DNA of 64,000 nt from an uncultured Clostridia bacterium. Lineage in GTDB: Bacteria > Bacillota > Clostridia > Oscillospirales > Ruminococcaceae. The notes under the pieces were generated by a model. That model was given only the letters and a program-made list of their open reading frames with translations. It was not told the origin of the DNA and searched no databases. Numbering within the stretch: position 1 is the stretch's first letter; each line of letters begins with the position of its first letter. The translations under genes were made by a program, and so were the position numbers. Below are positions 43,378 through 52,761 of the stretch, piece after piece. The DNA lies in NCBI GenBank assembly GCA_947625375.1, contig CANQOC010000012.1, forward strand, positions 1 to 64,000, written 5' to 3'.

Positions 43378-45151
43378 AGAAGAAGTCAAGTCCCTTGTCC
43401 TGACCCCCGAATTCAAGGAACAGCTTAAATCAAAGATGCTTGAGGAATACACCTCGGCGCACCCCGACGGCGTTTCTCCGAAGATAACCGAATCCGCCGG
43501 CGGTCTTAAGAAATACAGCAGATATATCGCCCTCGCGGCGTCGCTCCTGCTCGTCGTGTCGACGGTCAGCGTCGTCTCAATAGCGGGTCTGCGCTCAAGG
43601 TTCACCTCTTCCGGCGCGGATTCCGCCCCGGCCGAACAGCTCGAAACGGCTTTGATGAACGAATATGCCGCACAGGACGCCGCCGCTGTAGAGTCGGACA
43701 CTGCCGAAAACGGCGCCGCCGACGGCGGATATCCCGCACAGGGCGAAGAGGCCCCGGAGGCTCCCCGAAGCGCTGTCGGCGAAGATGATTTCGATCAACC
43801 CGACGGGGACGCCGCCGAAGAGGGCGAAATCGCCGAGGACTCCGAGGACGTTGCTGAAGATGAGCTCATCGCGGAGGAGGACGCCGAGGAAATCGACGCT
43901 CCCGAGCCGTACTCGGACGAAACCTTTGTCTGGGAGGTCAATCCCGCGAGCAACAGCGGATTTTCCACCGCCGCCTCCGCCGACTATGACGGAAGCTATG
44001 ACGGCGGGGCATATATCCTTGAAGCAGACGCAGGCTCGGGAACCGTAAAGGCCGACGCGATTCTGAACTCGGTCTCGCCCTCGCCGAAATACCTCGTTCC
44101 CGCGTCATACGGCGGCGCGACGGGCTCATTCCCCGTAGAAGCTCCGGCCGGTTTTACCGCCGAGGGCACAGATATTGGCGAAGAAGCGAAAGTCGATATG
44201 CCCGCTTACGACGACAGCGCAATCGACGTCGACAGCCTCTTTGAAGACCTCGGCTATAGGTTCAGCTATGAATATTACGACATTCGCGACGGCGTCATCG
44301 CCGACCTCGACGAAGTCGGACTGATTCGCTTTAAAATCGTCGACGCCTATGACGGCTATGACGACATCTACAGAAACGCCGAAAAGCCGCTTAATATCGA
44401 CACCGACACCCAGACGCTCTATAGCGTGAGAATCAGCTATGACTACTTTGAGAGCAAAGAGCTCGACGTTACGGCACAGCTTATCAACACCGGCACCGCG
44501 AAGGTCCAGCTTATCGGAAGACCGCTTATGGAAGGGGAGTATGTCGCGGTCGTGTATACGAACGGCGACGGAATACTCGAGCCGGTGCCCCAGCTGATAT
44601 ATTCGGTGCACGAGGTAAACGGCCTCGACATCGCGTATCACGTCTATTCGGACGACGGATTTAGGGTCGACCCGGGCGACACGAACATGGGTCTGAACGA
44701 CGAGGAGCGCGCGGTGATGATGTCGACCGTCAACAACCCCGAAATCTACACGCAAAAGGCTGCGGTCCGCGAGCTTACGTCATATCTCCGCCGCAATATC
44801 CTCCGAATGGAGCCGAATCTGATTGACTTCACCGCCGCGCCCGACGAACCCGCCGACACCCCCGACGCCGGCGGCGAGGCCGAAGTGCCCGTGCCGCAGG
44901 AGCCGGTCGACGCAAAGAGCTATCTCGGCGCGAAGTTCCCGACCGGCGCCCTTAAGTATGAGGACGGAAAGGTCAACGGAATCACCGTCGGCGACAGCCT
45001 TGCCGACGCTCAGAAGGCGTTCTACCTGACCGACTACGTTTTCACCCCCGACTGCACGATATCCCTCGTCTCCTCCGACGAGGACGGCGGCTGGTACGTC
45101 CGCGTGACCTTCGCCGACGGCGTCGTAAAGAACATCGAGCGGGTGGAGTGA
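43358..45151 (+). CDS. Membrane protein, probable anti-sigma factor with acidic extracytoplasmic region
   Basis: A 597-residue protein. About 50 N-terminal cytosolic residues are followed by one membrane segment (about 53-72, IALAASLLLVVSTVSVVSIA), a very acidic Glu/Asp/Ala linker (about 95-185) and a large outer part with Tyr/Asp-rich repeats and a C-terminal domain (GAKFPTGALKYEDGKVNG near 525). The ATG at 43358 has GGAGGAGG upstream; a TTG six bases earlier is less likely. The overlap with the sigma gene and the single helix suggest it holds the sigma factor at the membrane; no known anti-sigma motif is clear. Confidence 0.7.
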   Translation: MKTTEYKEEVKSLVLTPEFKEQLKSKMLEEYTSAHPDGVSPKITESAGGLKKYSRYIALAASLLLVVSTVSVVSIAGLRSRFTSSGADSAPAEQLETALMNEYAAQDAAAVESDTAENGAADGGYPAQGEEAPEAPRSAVGEDDFDQPDGDAAEEGEIAEDSEDVAEDELIAEEDAEEIDAPEPYSDETFVWEVNPASNSGFSTAASADYDGSYDGGAYILEADAGSGTVKADAILNSVSPSPKYLVPASYGGATGSFPVEAPAGFTAEGTDIGEEAKVDMPAYDDSAIDVDSLFEDLGYRFSYEYYDIRDGVIADLDEVGLIRFKIVDAYDGYDDIYRNAEKPLNIDTDTQTLYSVRISYDYFESKELDVTAQLINTGTAKVQLIGRPLMEGEYVAVVYTNGDGILEPVPQLIYSVHEVNGLDIAYHVYSDDGFRVDPGDTNMGLNDEERAVMMSTVNNPEIYTQKAAVRELTSYLRRNILRMEPNLIDFTAAPDEPADTPDAGGEAEVPVPQEPVDAKSYLGAKFPTGALKYEDGKVNGITVGDSLADAQKAFYLTDYVFTPDCTISLVSSDEDGGWYVRVTFADGVVKNIERVE

Positions 45152-45221
45152 GTGTCAGAAGACAGAAGTCAGACTTCTATCATCTATCCTCTATCCTCTA
45201 TCCTCCATCTTCCATCATCAA
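45152..45221. repeat. Mixed heptamer array between convergent genes
   Basis: A purine part (TCAGAAGACAGAAGTCAGA) is followed by a pyrimidine part (TCATCTATCCTCTATCC type). The two parts are partly complementary and can pair, just upstream of the terminator at 45227. Confidence 0.7.
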
Positions 45222-45226
45222 GAAAA

Positions 45227-45244
45227 GACCGCCCTCGGGCGGTC
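45227..45244. terminator. Bidirectional terminator between the anti-sigma gene and htpG
   Basis: GACCGCCCTCGGGCGGTC is a perfect hairpin. T-rich sequence follows on both strands (TCTTCGTTT to the right; TTTTCTT on the minus strand). Confidence 0.85.
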
Positions 45245-45265
45245 TCTTCGTTTATATTAACTTTT

Positions 45266-47143
45266 TCACACCATCAGCTCGCTGATTAGTCCGCTCAGCT
45301 CCTCGGCGTCCTCAATCTCCAGTCCGCTCAGGAGCCGCGCCTGCGCATATAGCAGCTTGCAGTATTTCGCGCACTTCTCTTTGTCGTCCGCATAGAGCGC
45401 TTTAATCCTCTCGGTGACGGGGTGCCCGCTGTTGATTTCAAGCACCAGCGACGCCTTAAGTCCTTCGCCGGCGTCCGGCATCTTCGACAGGACCCGCGCC
45501 ATCTCAATCGTCATTCCGCCCTCGCTCGAAAGCGCGGCGGGGTGGTCTCCGAGCGACACCGAATACCTGACCGAATTAAGTCCGCCGACCGACTCCTTGA
45601 TGAAGTCCAGGAGCTCCTTGCCGCTCTCGTTCTCCTCCTTAAGCTTCTTCGACTCCTCCTCGGTCGCGAGGTCGAGCTCGTCGGTCGATACGTTAATAAA
45701 CTTCTTGTCCTCATAGCTCATAAGCGTCTGGAGGGTGAATTCGTCGACGTCCTCGGTCAGAAGAAGCACCTCATACCCCTTTGCGATGACCGCCGCGGCC
45801 TGCGGGAGCCTAAGCGCCTTCTCCGCGCTGTCGCCGCAGGCATAATAGATGCTCTTCTGCGACTCCGGCATACGCGAGACATATTCTTTAAGCGTCGTAA
45901 GCTTCATGTCGTTCGACGACGTGAACATAATAAGGTCCTGCAAAAGCTCCTTGTGCGTCCCGTAGTCGGAATACACGCCGAATTTAAGCTGTGAGCCGAA
46001 CGCCTTGAAGAATTTCTCATACTTCTCTCTGTCGGTCTCCATCAGCTTCTGAAGCTCGTTCTTAATCTTCTTCTCGACGGCTTTCGCAATCGTGCGGAGC
46101 TGGTGGTCCTGCTGAAGAGTCTCGCGCGAGATGTTAAGCGAGATGTCCGAGCTGTCGATAAGTCCCTTTACAAAGCTGAAATAGTCGGGAAGGACCTCGG
46201 CGCACCTGTCCATAATCATGACTCCGCTCGAATAAAGCTGCAATCCCTTTTCGTAATTCTTCGAGTAATAGTCGAAGGGCGCGTGAGAGGGGATATAGAG
46301 CAGTGCGGTATATTCGACCGCGCCCTCCTGGCGGTAGTGCATCACCTTTATCGGCGGCTCATAGTCCATGAACTTCGAGGTATAGAAGTTGTTGTACTCT
46401 TCCTCGGTGACCTCCGCAGCCGGCTTCTTCCAGAGCGGGGTGATTGAATTGAGCGTCCTGCGCTCGACGACCTCCTCGGTCTCGCCCTCTTTTCCCTCGA
46501 CAGGCTTGTTGACCTTGAAGTCCATTTTAATCGGATAGTGGATATAGTCGGAATATTTCTTCACAAGCCTCTGAATCGAATACTGCTCCAAAAATTCACA
46601 GTAGTCCTCTTCCTCGCTGTCCGGCTTGATGTGAAGCGTAATCTCGGTGCCGACGCCGTCCTTGTCGCACTCCTCAAGGGTATATCCGTCGACGCCCTCC
46701 GACTCCCACTTAAAGGCCTTGTCCGCGCCGTAGACCTTCGACACGACCGTGACCTTGCCGGCGACCATGAACGCCGAATAGAAGCCGACGCCGAACTGCC
46801 CGATGATGTCGACGTTTTCGGCGCTGTTCTCGCTCTTGAAGTCGAGCGAGCCGCTCTTCGCGATGGTGCCGAGGTTGTTTTCAAGCTCGTCCGCGGTCAT
46901 TCCGCAGCCGTTGTCGCTTATTTTAAGGATTCTCGAATCCTCGTCCGCCGAGATGAGGATTTCATAGTCGCTCCGCGCAAGTCCGCTGTCCGGGTCGGTC
47001 AGCGAACGGAAATACCTCTTGTCGATTGCGTCGCTCGCGTTTGAAATCAGCTCGCGGAGGAAGATTTCCTTGTGCGTGTAAATCGCGTTAATCATCATGT
47101 CCAAAAGCTTTCTGGACTCCGTCTTGAATTGCTTTTTTTTCAT
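45266..47143 (-). CDS. htpG: Hsp90-type chaperone HtpG
   Basis: This 625-residue ATPase chaperone assists folding of client proteins. The GHKL ATPase domain has LISNASDAIDK (about 35), DNGCGMTADEL (about 75-85) and GQFGVGFYSAF (about 115). Middle and C-terminal dimer domains follow, and the length is standard. AAAGGAG precedes ATG. A CIRCE operator lies 132 bp upstream, so it is probably HrcA-controlled, which is not universal for htpG. Confidence 0.98.
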   Translation of the reverse strand: MKKKQFKTESRKLLDMMINAIYTHKEIFLRELISNASDAIDKRYFRSLTDPDSGLARSDYEILISADEDSRILKISDNGCGMTADELENNLGTIAKSGSLDFKSENSAENVDIIGQFGVGFYSAFMVAGKVTVVSKVYGADKAFKWESEGVDGYTLEECDKDGVGTEITLHIKPDSEEEDYCEFLEQYSIQRLVKKYSDYIHYPIKMDFKVNKPVEGKEGETEEVVERRTLNSITPLWKKPAAEVTEEEYNNFYTSKFMDYEPPIKVMHYRQEGAVEYTALLYIPSHAPFDYYSKNYEKGLQLYSSGVMIMDRCAEVLPDYFSFVKGLIDSSDISLNISRETLQQDHQLRTIAKAVEKKIKNELQKLMETDREKYEKFFKAFGSQLKFGVYSDYGTHKELLQDLIMFTSSNDMKLTTLKEYVSRMPESQKSIYYACGDSAEKALRLPQAAAVIAKGYEVLLLTEDVDEFTLQTLMSYEDKKFINVSTDELDLATEEESKKLKEENESGKELLDFIKESVGGLNSVRYSVSLGDHPAALSSEGGMTIEMARVLSKMPDAGEGLKASLVLEINSGHPVTERIKALYADDKEKCAKYCKLLYAQARLLSGLEIEDAEELSGLISELMV

Positions 47144-47274
47144 CTTAATTTCTCCTTTATTTTACCGCATACGGTTTATTTACGGATATGTTTTCGGGCG
47201 TCGCCGCTCTACTTGATTATTATAGTCATCATATATTTCGGATATATGTATAAATCATGTCCGATTTGTAAATT

Positions 47275-47301
47275 TTAGCACTCTCGATAAATAAGTGCTA
47301 A
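47275..47301. promoter_or_regulatory. CIRCE operator (HrcA site) between htpG and galE
   Basis: TTAGCACTC-N9-AAGTGCTAA differs from the consensus TTAGCACTC-N9-GAGTGCTAA by one base. Its arms are 9 bp and the spacer is exactly 9 bp. On the minus side it lies upstream of htpG; on the plus side it is 20 bp before the galE promoter -35 box, so galE control is also possible. Confidence 0.85.
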
Positions 47302-47320
47302 TTATTTTTTTAAAATTCAC

Positions 47321-47349
47321 TTTACATTTGATAAAATGCGTGATAAACT
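47321..47349 (+). promoter_or_regulatory. Promoter of galE
   Basis: TTTACA (47321-47326) and TAAACT (47344-47349) with a 17-bp spacer, 31 bp before the start. Confidence 0.5.
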
Positions 47350-47379
47350 TGAATCAAACAACGAAAGGGTGTATGTAAT

Positions 47380-48408
47380 ATGTCAATTCTCGTAAGCGGC
47401 GGCGCCGGCTATATCGGGTCACACACCGTTCTCTGCCTTTTGGAACAGGGGTACGATGTCGTCGTCTTCGACAATCTGTCGAATTCCTTTGAAGAATCAT
47501 TAAAAAGAGTCGAAAAAATCACCGGAAAAAAGGTGAAGTTTTATCAGGCCGACATGTGCGACGCCGACGCGATGGACAGGATATTTACCGAAAATCCCGA
47601 CATCGACTCGGTGATTCACTTTGCCGGATTAAAGGCTGTCGCCGTCTCGGTGTCCCAGCCGATTGAGTATTATAAAAACAACATCGGCGGAACCCTGACC
47701 CTTGTCGAAGCGATGAGGGCGCACAACGTCAAGAACATAATCTTTTCCTCCTCCGCGACCGTATACGGAATGACAGACGAGCTCCCGATAACCGAGAATT
47801 CCCCGAAGGGCGTCTGCACCAATCCCTACGGCTGGACGAAGTGGATGATTGAACAGATTCTGACCGACATTCAGACCGCGGACCCCGAGTGGAACGTAAT
47901 CCTTCTCCGCTACTTCAACCCCGTCGGAGCGCACAGCAGCGGTCTCATCGGCGAGGACCCCCAAGGCGTCCCGAATAACCTGACGCCATATATCGCACAG
48001 GTTGCGGTCGGAAGACGCCCCCGCCTCAACGTCAACGGCAACGACTACAACACCCCCGACGGAACCGGCGTCCGCGACTATATCCATGTTGTGGACCTTG
48101 CCGAAGGGCATATCAAGGCGCTCGAAAAGATGGCCGAGATGTCTGGCGGCGTAAAGATATATAACCTCGGCACCGGAAAGGGTTCGTCGGTCATGGACGT
48201 GCTCCACGCGTTCGAGAGAGCGTGCGGCCGCGAGCTTCCCTATGTCATCGCTCCGCGCAGACCGGGCGACGCCGACGCCTGCTGGTGCGACCCGACGCTC
48301 GCCGAAAAGGAGCTCGGCTGGAAGGCCAAGTATAACCTCGACGACATGTGCCGCGACTCCTGGAACTGGCAGTCGAAGAACCCGTACGGGTTTAAGGGGA
48401 GCGAGTGA
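47380..48408 (+). CDS. galE: UDP-glucose 4-epimerase
   Basis: This 342-residue short-chain dehydrogenase-like enzyme interconverts UDP-glucose and UDP-galactose. It shows the NAD-binding GGAGYIGSH (about 6-14), catalytic SSSATVYG (Ser near 122) and the YGWTKWMIE motif (Tyr/Lys near 150-154). GAAAGGGTGTATGTAAT precedes the ATG. It is not in a galactose operon here; a role in cell-wall or capsule sugar supply is possible. Repeats follow the stop directly. Confidence 0.97.
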   Translation: MSILVSGGAGYIGSHTVLCLLEQGYDVVVFDNLSNSFEESLKRVEKITGKKVKFYQADMCDADAMDRIFTENPDIDSVIHFAGLKAVAVSVSQPIEYYKNNIGGTLTLVEAMRAHNVKNIIFSSSATVYGMTDELPITENSPKGVCTNPYGWTKWMIEQILTDIQTADPEWNVILLRYFNPVGAHSSGLIGEDPQGVPNNLTPYIAQVAVGRRPRLNVNGNDYNTPDGTGVRDYIHVVDLAEGHIKALEKMAEMSGGVKIYNLGTGKGSSVMDVLHAFERACGRELPYVIAPRRPGDADACWCDPTLAEKELGWKAKYNLDDMCRDSWNWQSKNPYGFKGSE

Positions 48409-49873
48409 ACCGGACCGGTCGGGGGACAGAAGACAGAAGACAGATGTCAGAAGATAGAAGATAGAAGATAGAGTACCGCACTCAGAAGGGAAGATGTCGG
48501 AAAAGCGCATGTACCTTGTATAAGGCACATCTATCCTCCACCCTCTATCCTCCAATTTCCAATTTCTGCCCTCTGACCTTCTCACTTCTGTCATCTGACA
48601 GCATACGCTTGTTTTATCTGCGAACGCGAGCAATCAATCGTTTACGATTGCGAAGCGAGAACAGCTATAAAACAAGCTTATGCACGCAGCCGGCGCGCTT
48701 CGCGCGTGAACGAAATAAAGCAGGAAAATCCCGAGGGGTTTTCCTGCTCTTTTCGTTCCGACCGCCATTCGGCGGTCGCGGCTGCGCCCTTCGTTGTTTG
48801 TAACTATGAAACCGAAGTGATGCAGAACCCCTCCCCGCCGGGGAGGGGCAGGGGAGGGGGATATGGCGTAATCACGTCACCGTCAGGGTGACGCGATAAG
48901 CCGTCCGCCAACGGCGGACTCCTTTTTAGCGATATACGGCGTTTTTGCAAACTTCCCCCGCCGATAGGCGGCTACTCAAACTTTGACGACGCAGAACCCC
49001 CTCCCATGTGGGAGGGGGCAGGGGGTGGGAGACTCTAAATAGTATGAGCGAAGCGAATTCCTTATAACAAGGCAGTGTGTCAGCACGCAATTTTTTTAAA
49101 ACCTACTAAAGTGTCCTTCTTGCCAAGTACCACTCCCCCCCGAGGGGAGTGGTCGCGCCGTTCACGAACGTGAACGGCCGGGTGTGGGGTGGAACCCCCT
49201 CTCTCTCACTGAGGGAGAGGGGGCAGGGGGTGTGGAAGAAAAAGAGCATGACACCGCAAAGGTGACGCAATTTGTCCGACGCAGGCGACCACTTCGAAGC
49301 AAAGTATGACACCGCACAAATTTCCCCCGCCGATAGGCGGAACACCTGCCCTTAGCTATGCAGACCCCCTCCCATGTGGGAGGGGGAAGGGGGTGGGAGA
49401 CTCTAGATAGCATGAGCGAAGCGAATACCTTGTTTGACGCAGTGCGGCTATGTTTCTGCTTAAATAAACGTGAGCAGATGTCTCTACTGTGGCAGTTACT
49501 AAAAATAGCATTCGCGCAGCGAATACCTTGTTGTAATCAGTGCGGTGTCGCTCTTTTTATTTTAATGTGCGCAAGTGCGCTTTCCGCAGCAGCTATTAAA
49601 AATAATATGAGCGTAGCGAATACCTTTCAGAAAAGTGGCAGCGCTCTCCCCCTCTTCCGCCGCCGTCCCCCTTTCAGCACCTTATGCCTTCCCACTCTTA
49701 ACACTAATTTTACAATTTCCCTGCAATAATTCCGGCTTTTTTACACAATAACCGATTTTGTCGCAAAATCGTAATAAAAGATTGTATAATTTGGCTATAG
49801 TAAATCTGTGGAAAACAATGTATAATAAATGTACAAAAAGCCTTAGCGCTTTAAAATCAAGGAGGTTACAATT
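48409..49873. repeat. Intergenic repeat cluster 4
   Basis: About 1.4 kb with no credible gene. A long heptamer block (48419-48605) has a purine half (ACAGAAGACAG... type) and a pyrimidine half (CATCTATCCTCC, TTCTGACAT types) that can pair across a central spacer. Then module D copy 4 (48685-48786), module C (48827-48960), module A near 48997 and 49365, and module B at 49129-49255. Degenerate module A tails reach to about 49640. Nearest gene is the small sortase-type protein at 49874, preceded by an AT-rich promoter-like zone (TATAAT at 49785-49790 and 49821-49826, no good -35 boxes). Confidence 0.85.
48685..48786. repeat. Module D copy 4
   Basis: Outer stem CGCAGCCG (48685-48692) with CGGCTGCG (48779-48786). 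Inside are GCGCGCTTCGCGCG-like hairpin, a central hairpin flanked by GAACGAAA/TTTCGTTC with the core pair AGCAGGAAAA and TTTTCCTGCT, and GACCGCC/GGCGGTC (about 48759-48777). Confidence 0.8.
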
Positions 49874-50119
49874 ATGAAGAAATTGCTTGCTATGCTTATG
49901 GCTCTTATGATGGTTCTTTCCATCATGACCGTTGCCGTTTTCGCTGAACAGGGCGACACCGAAGAGGATCCCGCTGAGGGCGACAACATGACCGTCACCG
50001 AAGAAGGGCCTGCCGCTTCCGCACCCGCAGAAGAGAGCAACCCGAAGACCGGCCTCGTTCTTGCCGCGCTTCCCGTCGTCATCTCTGCCGCTGCTGTCGT
50101 TGTTTCCAAGAAGCACTGA
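49874..50119 (+). CDS. Small secreted protein with NPKTG sortase-type tail (81 aa)
   Basis: Signal peptide about 1-24 (LLAMLMALMMVLSIMTVAVFA), a short acidic middle (GDTEEDPAEGDNMTVTEEG), then NPKTG (about 57-61), a hydrophobic segment and a KKH tail, the layout of a cell-wall sorting signal. AAGGAGGTTACAATT precedes the ATG. The mature part is only about 30 residues. It is short enough to be a wall-linked linker, a marker of an expressed surface gene, or a remnant; the strong ribosome site argues that it is expressed. Confidence 0.75.
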   Translation: MKKLLAMLMALMMVLSIMTVAVFAEQGDTEEDPAEGDNMTVTEEGPAASAPAEESNPKTGLVLAALPVVISAAAVVVSKKH

Positions 50120-50140
50120 TTCCGGCATAAAGCTGAACTG

Positions 50141-50168
50141 AGCGCCCCTCGGGGCGCTTTTGTTTTTA
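50141..50168 (+). terminator. Terminator after the small surface protein
   Basis: AGCGCCCCTCGGGGCGCT (50141-50158) followed by TTTGTTTTT. Confidence 0.92.
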
Positions 50169-50188
50169 TAAAATATCTTCAAAACCGG

Positions 50189-50217
50189 TTGACAGTTTGC
50201 GCGGTCAATGTTACAAT
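50189..50217 (+). promoter_or_regulatory. Sigma-A promoter of fhs
   Basis: TTGACA (50189-50194) and TACAAT (50212-50217) with a 17-bp spacer, 36 bp upstream of the start codon. The leader is too short to hold a riboswitch. Confidence 0.85.
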
Positions 50218-50252
50218 GCGGATAGAGACTAAATTTGACGGAGGAAATTATT

Positions 50253-51929
50253 ATGGCATTTCTCAGCGATATCGAAATTGCACAGCAGACACCGATGAAA
50301 CCCATTACGGAGATAGCGAAGACGGCGGGCATCGACCCCGACGGCATCGAGCAGTACGGAAAGTATAAGGCAAAGCTCGACAGCCGCGCAATTCTCCGCT
50401 CGGACCGCAAAAACGGCAAGCTTATCCTCGTTACCGCAATCACTCCGACCCCCGCGGGCGAGGGCAAGACCACGACGACCATCGGTCTTGCCGACGGTTT
50501 AAGAAAAATCGGGAAGAATTCGGTCGTGGCGCTTCGCGAGCCGTCTCTCGGACCCGTTTTCGGAATCAAGGGCGGCGCCGCCGGCGGCGGATATGCACAG
50601 GTCGTGCCGATGGAAGACATCAATCTTCACTTCACCGGAGATTTTCACGCCATCGGAGCCGCGAACAACCTCCTTGCGGCCATGCTCGACAATCACATTT
50701 ATCAGGGCAACGCCCTCAATATCGACCCGCGGAGAATCACATGGAAGCGCTGTGTCGACATGAACGACCGCCAGCTTCGGTTTGTGACCGACGGCCTCGG
50801 CGGCAAGGCAAACGGCACCCCCCGCGAGGACGGATACGACATCACCGTTGCGAGCGAGATTATGGCCGTGTTCTGCCTCGCAAGCGACATCGACGACCTT
50901 AAGGAGCGCCTCTCCCGAATCGTCGTCGGATACACCTATGACGACAAGCCGGTCACTGCCGGACAGCTCAAGGCCGTCGGCGCTATGACCGCTCTTTTAA
51001 AGGACGCAATAAAGCCGAATCTTGTTCAGACGCTCGAGGGCACTCCCGCCATCGTCCACGGCGGACCTTTTGCCAATATCGCTCACGGCTGCAATTCGGT
51101 CATCGCGACAAGAACCGCGCTTAAGCTCGGCGACTATGCCGTCACCGAAGCGGGATTCGGCGCCGACCTCGGTGCCGAGAAGTTCCTCGACATAAAGTGC
51201 CGCATGGCGGGACTGACGCCCGACGCCGTCGTCGTCGTCGCGACCGTAAGGGCGCTCAAGATGCACGGCGGACTCCCGAAGACCGAGCTCGGCTCGGAGG
51301 ACTTAGGCGCGCTCGAAAGGGGCATCCCGAACCTGATGCGTCACGTCTCGAATATAAAGAACGTCTACGGTCTGCCGGCGGTCGTCGCGGTAAACCGCTT
51401 CCCGACCGACACCGACGCCGAAATCGAGCTCGTCATCAGAAAGTGCGCCGAGCTCGGCGTAAAGGCCGTTCTGAGCGACGTTTGGGCAAAGGGCGGCGAC
51501 GGGGGAATCGAGCTTGCGAAAGAGGTCGTCCGCCTCTGCGATGAAGAAAAACCCGACTTCCGCTTCTCATACAGCCTCGACCTCCCGATTCGCGACAAAA
51601 TCGAAGCGGTCGTAAAGAAGGTCTACGGCGGCGACGGCGTGACCTTCCTCCCCGCGGCGTCGAAGGAGATTGACCGCCTCGAGGGTCTCGGCTTCAAAGG
51701 CTGTCCCGTCTGCATCGCGAAGACGCAGTACAGCTTTTCGGACGACCCGACGAAGCTCGGCGCGCCCGAAGGCTTCACAGTCACCGTCAAGAGCGTAAAG
51801 ATTTCCGCCGGCGCGGGATTCGTCGTCGCGCTCACCGGCGACATTTTGACCATGCCCGGTCTCCCGAAGGTCCCCGCCGCCGAAAAAATCGACGTCGACT
51901 CCGAGGGCAAAATCAGCGGCCTGTTCTGA
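50253..51929 (+). CDS. fhs: Formate-tetrahydrofolate ligase
   Basis: This 558-residue enzyme makes 10-formyl-tetrahydrofolate from formate, tetrahydrofolate and ATP, in one-carbon metabolism or the Wood-Ljungdahl methyl branch. The P-loop-like [10 protein letters not shown] (about 63-72), [22 protein letters not shown] (in parts, about 92-115) and [10 protein letters not shown] are highly conserved. The start at 50253 follows GGAGG. No other Wood-Ljungdahl genes are next to it, so it may serve purine or serine metabolism. Confidence 0.98.
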   Translation: MAFLSDIEIAQQTPMKPITEIAKTAGIDPDGIEQYGKYKAKLDSRAILRSDRKNGKLILVTAITPTPAGEGKTTTTIGLADGLRKIGKNSVVALREPSLGPVFGIKGGAAGGGYAQVVPMEDINLHFTGDFHAIGAANNLLAAMLDNHIYQGNALNIDPRRITWKRCVDMNDRQLRFVTDGLGGKANGTPREDGYDITVASEIMAVFCLASDIDDLKERLSRIVVGYTYDDKPVTAGQLKAVGAMTALLKDAIKPNLVQTLEGTPAIVHGGPFANIAHGCNSVIATRTALKLGDYAVTEAGFGADLGAEKFLDIKCRMAGLTPDAVVVVATVRALKMHGGLPKTELGSEDLGALERGIPNLMRHVSNIKNVYGLPAVVAVNRFPTDTDAEIELVIRKCAELGVKAVLSDVWAKGGDGGIELAKEVVRLCDEEKPDFRFSYSLDLPIRDKIEAVVKKVYGGDGVTFLPAASKEIDRLEGLGFKGCPVCIAKTQYSFSDDPTKLGAPEGFTVTVKSVKISAGAGFVVALTGDILTMPGLPKVPAAEKIDVDSEGKISGLF

Positions 51930-51951
51930 GCGCATGTAATTGGATATGTTT

Positions 51952-51980
51952 AAAGGAGAAGCGGGGTGCTTCTCCTTTTT
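51952..51980 (+). terminator. Terminator after fhs
   Basis: AAAGGAGAAGC and GCTTCTCCTTTTT pair around a GGGGT loop. Confidence 0.9.
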
Positions 51981-52037
51981 AATATATCATCGGCAGGGGA
52001 GCGTTGCGTCATTTTTAGCACTCTCTTCTCCAAACTG

Positions 52038-52064
52038 TTAGCACTCTTTCCTTTTGACTGCTAA
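52038..52064. promoter_or_regulatory. CIRCE operator upstream of hsp20
   Basis: TTAGCACTC-N9-GACTGCTAA, one base off the CIRCE consensus, 145 bp before the hsp20 start. An extra left half-site TTAGCACTC is at 52015-52023. Two direct repeats TGTCACAA (52089 and 52100 regions) lie between the operator and the gene. It places hsp20 in the HrcA regulon. Confidence 0.85.
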
Positions 52065-52208
52065 AATTCGTCATAACATCACCATATTGTCACAATACTG
52101 TCACAAACAGGGTCTATATTGATAATCGTCGAAGGGAAGTTCCCCCGAGACAAAATAAATCACCAATAACCTACACATAATAAAACATTCCCGAAGGAGG
52201 AAAAAACT

Positions 52209-52640
52209 ATGTTAGTACCTTATGTAAGAAGAAACCTTTCCGCTTTTGACCCGTTCCGCGAGCTCGACGAAATTGAGCGTGCGTTCTTCGGAAATCACGA
52301 CTCAAAGACCCCGGCGTTCTCGACGGATATCCGCGACAACGGCAGCGAGTATATCCTCGAAGCCGATCTCCCCGGCGTCAAAAAGGAGGACATCAACCTC
52401 GACCTTTCCGACAATATCCTCACAATCACCGCCGAAAGGCACAGCGAATTCGAGGAAAAGGACAAGAAAGGCAACTATGTCCGCTGTGAGCGCTCCTACG
52501 GCTCATATCAGCGCAGCTTCGACACCACCGGCATCGACGTCGACAGGATTGACGCCGAATTCAAGGACGGAGTCCTTAAGCTGACAATGCCGAAACTCGT
52601 CGAATCGAAGCCCGAGCCGAAAAAACTTACCATCAGGTAA
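52209..52640 (+). CDS. Hsp20/alpha-crystallin small heat-shock protein
   Basis: This 143-residue chaperone has the alpha-crystallin core (about 40-135): ADLPGVKKEDINLDLSDN, then NILTITAERH and GSYQRSFDTTGIDV, with KDGVLKLTMPK near the end. GAAGGAGGAAAAAACT precedes the ATG. The CIRCE upstream and the terminator after it fit a single-gene heat-shock unit. Confidence 0.95.
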   Translation: MLVPYVRRNLSAFDPFRELDEIERAFFGNHDSKTPAFSTDIRDNGSEYILEADLPGVKKEDINLDLSDNILTITAERHSEFEEKDKKGNYVRCERSYGSYQRSFDTTGIDVDRIDAEFKDGVLKLTMPKLVESKPEPKKLTIR

Positions 52641-52650
52641 CAAAGTCTGA

Positions 52651-52681
52651 ATGTCCGTCCGCCGTGGGCGGACATTTTTTT
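52651..52681 (+). terminator. Terminator after hsp20
   Basis: ATGTCCG pairs with CGGACAT, with inner G/C pairing, and a TTTTTT run follows. Confidence 0.85.
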
Positions 52682-52705
52682 ATAAAACAAAATACATTTT
52701 CCCCC

Positions 52706-52734
52706 TTGACAAAATCCATCGGGGGGGGTATAAT
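52706..52734 (+). promoter_or_regulatory. Promoter of the large cysteine-repeat protein with G8 spacer
   Basis: TTGACA (52706-52711) and TATAAT (52729-52734) are perfect boxes with exactly 17 bp between them. The last eight spacer bases (52721-52728) are G. Slippage would change the spacer length and so expression. Confidence 0.8.
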
Positions 52735-52761
52735 ACAAATGTCTGTAACAGCAATTTCCTG

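Noticed and set aside
48419-48605. CRISPR-like array
   Set aside because: Units are 7 nt and degenerate without unique 25-40 nt spacers, and there are no cas genes.
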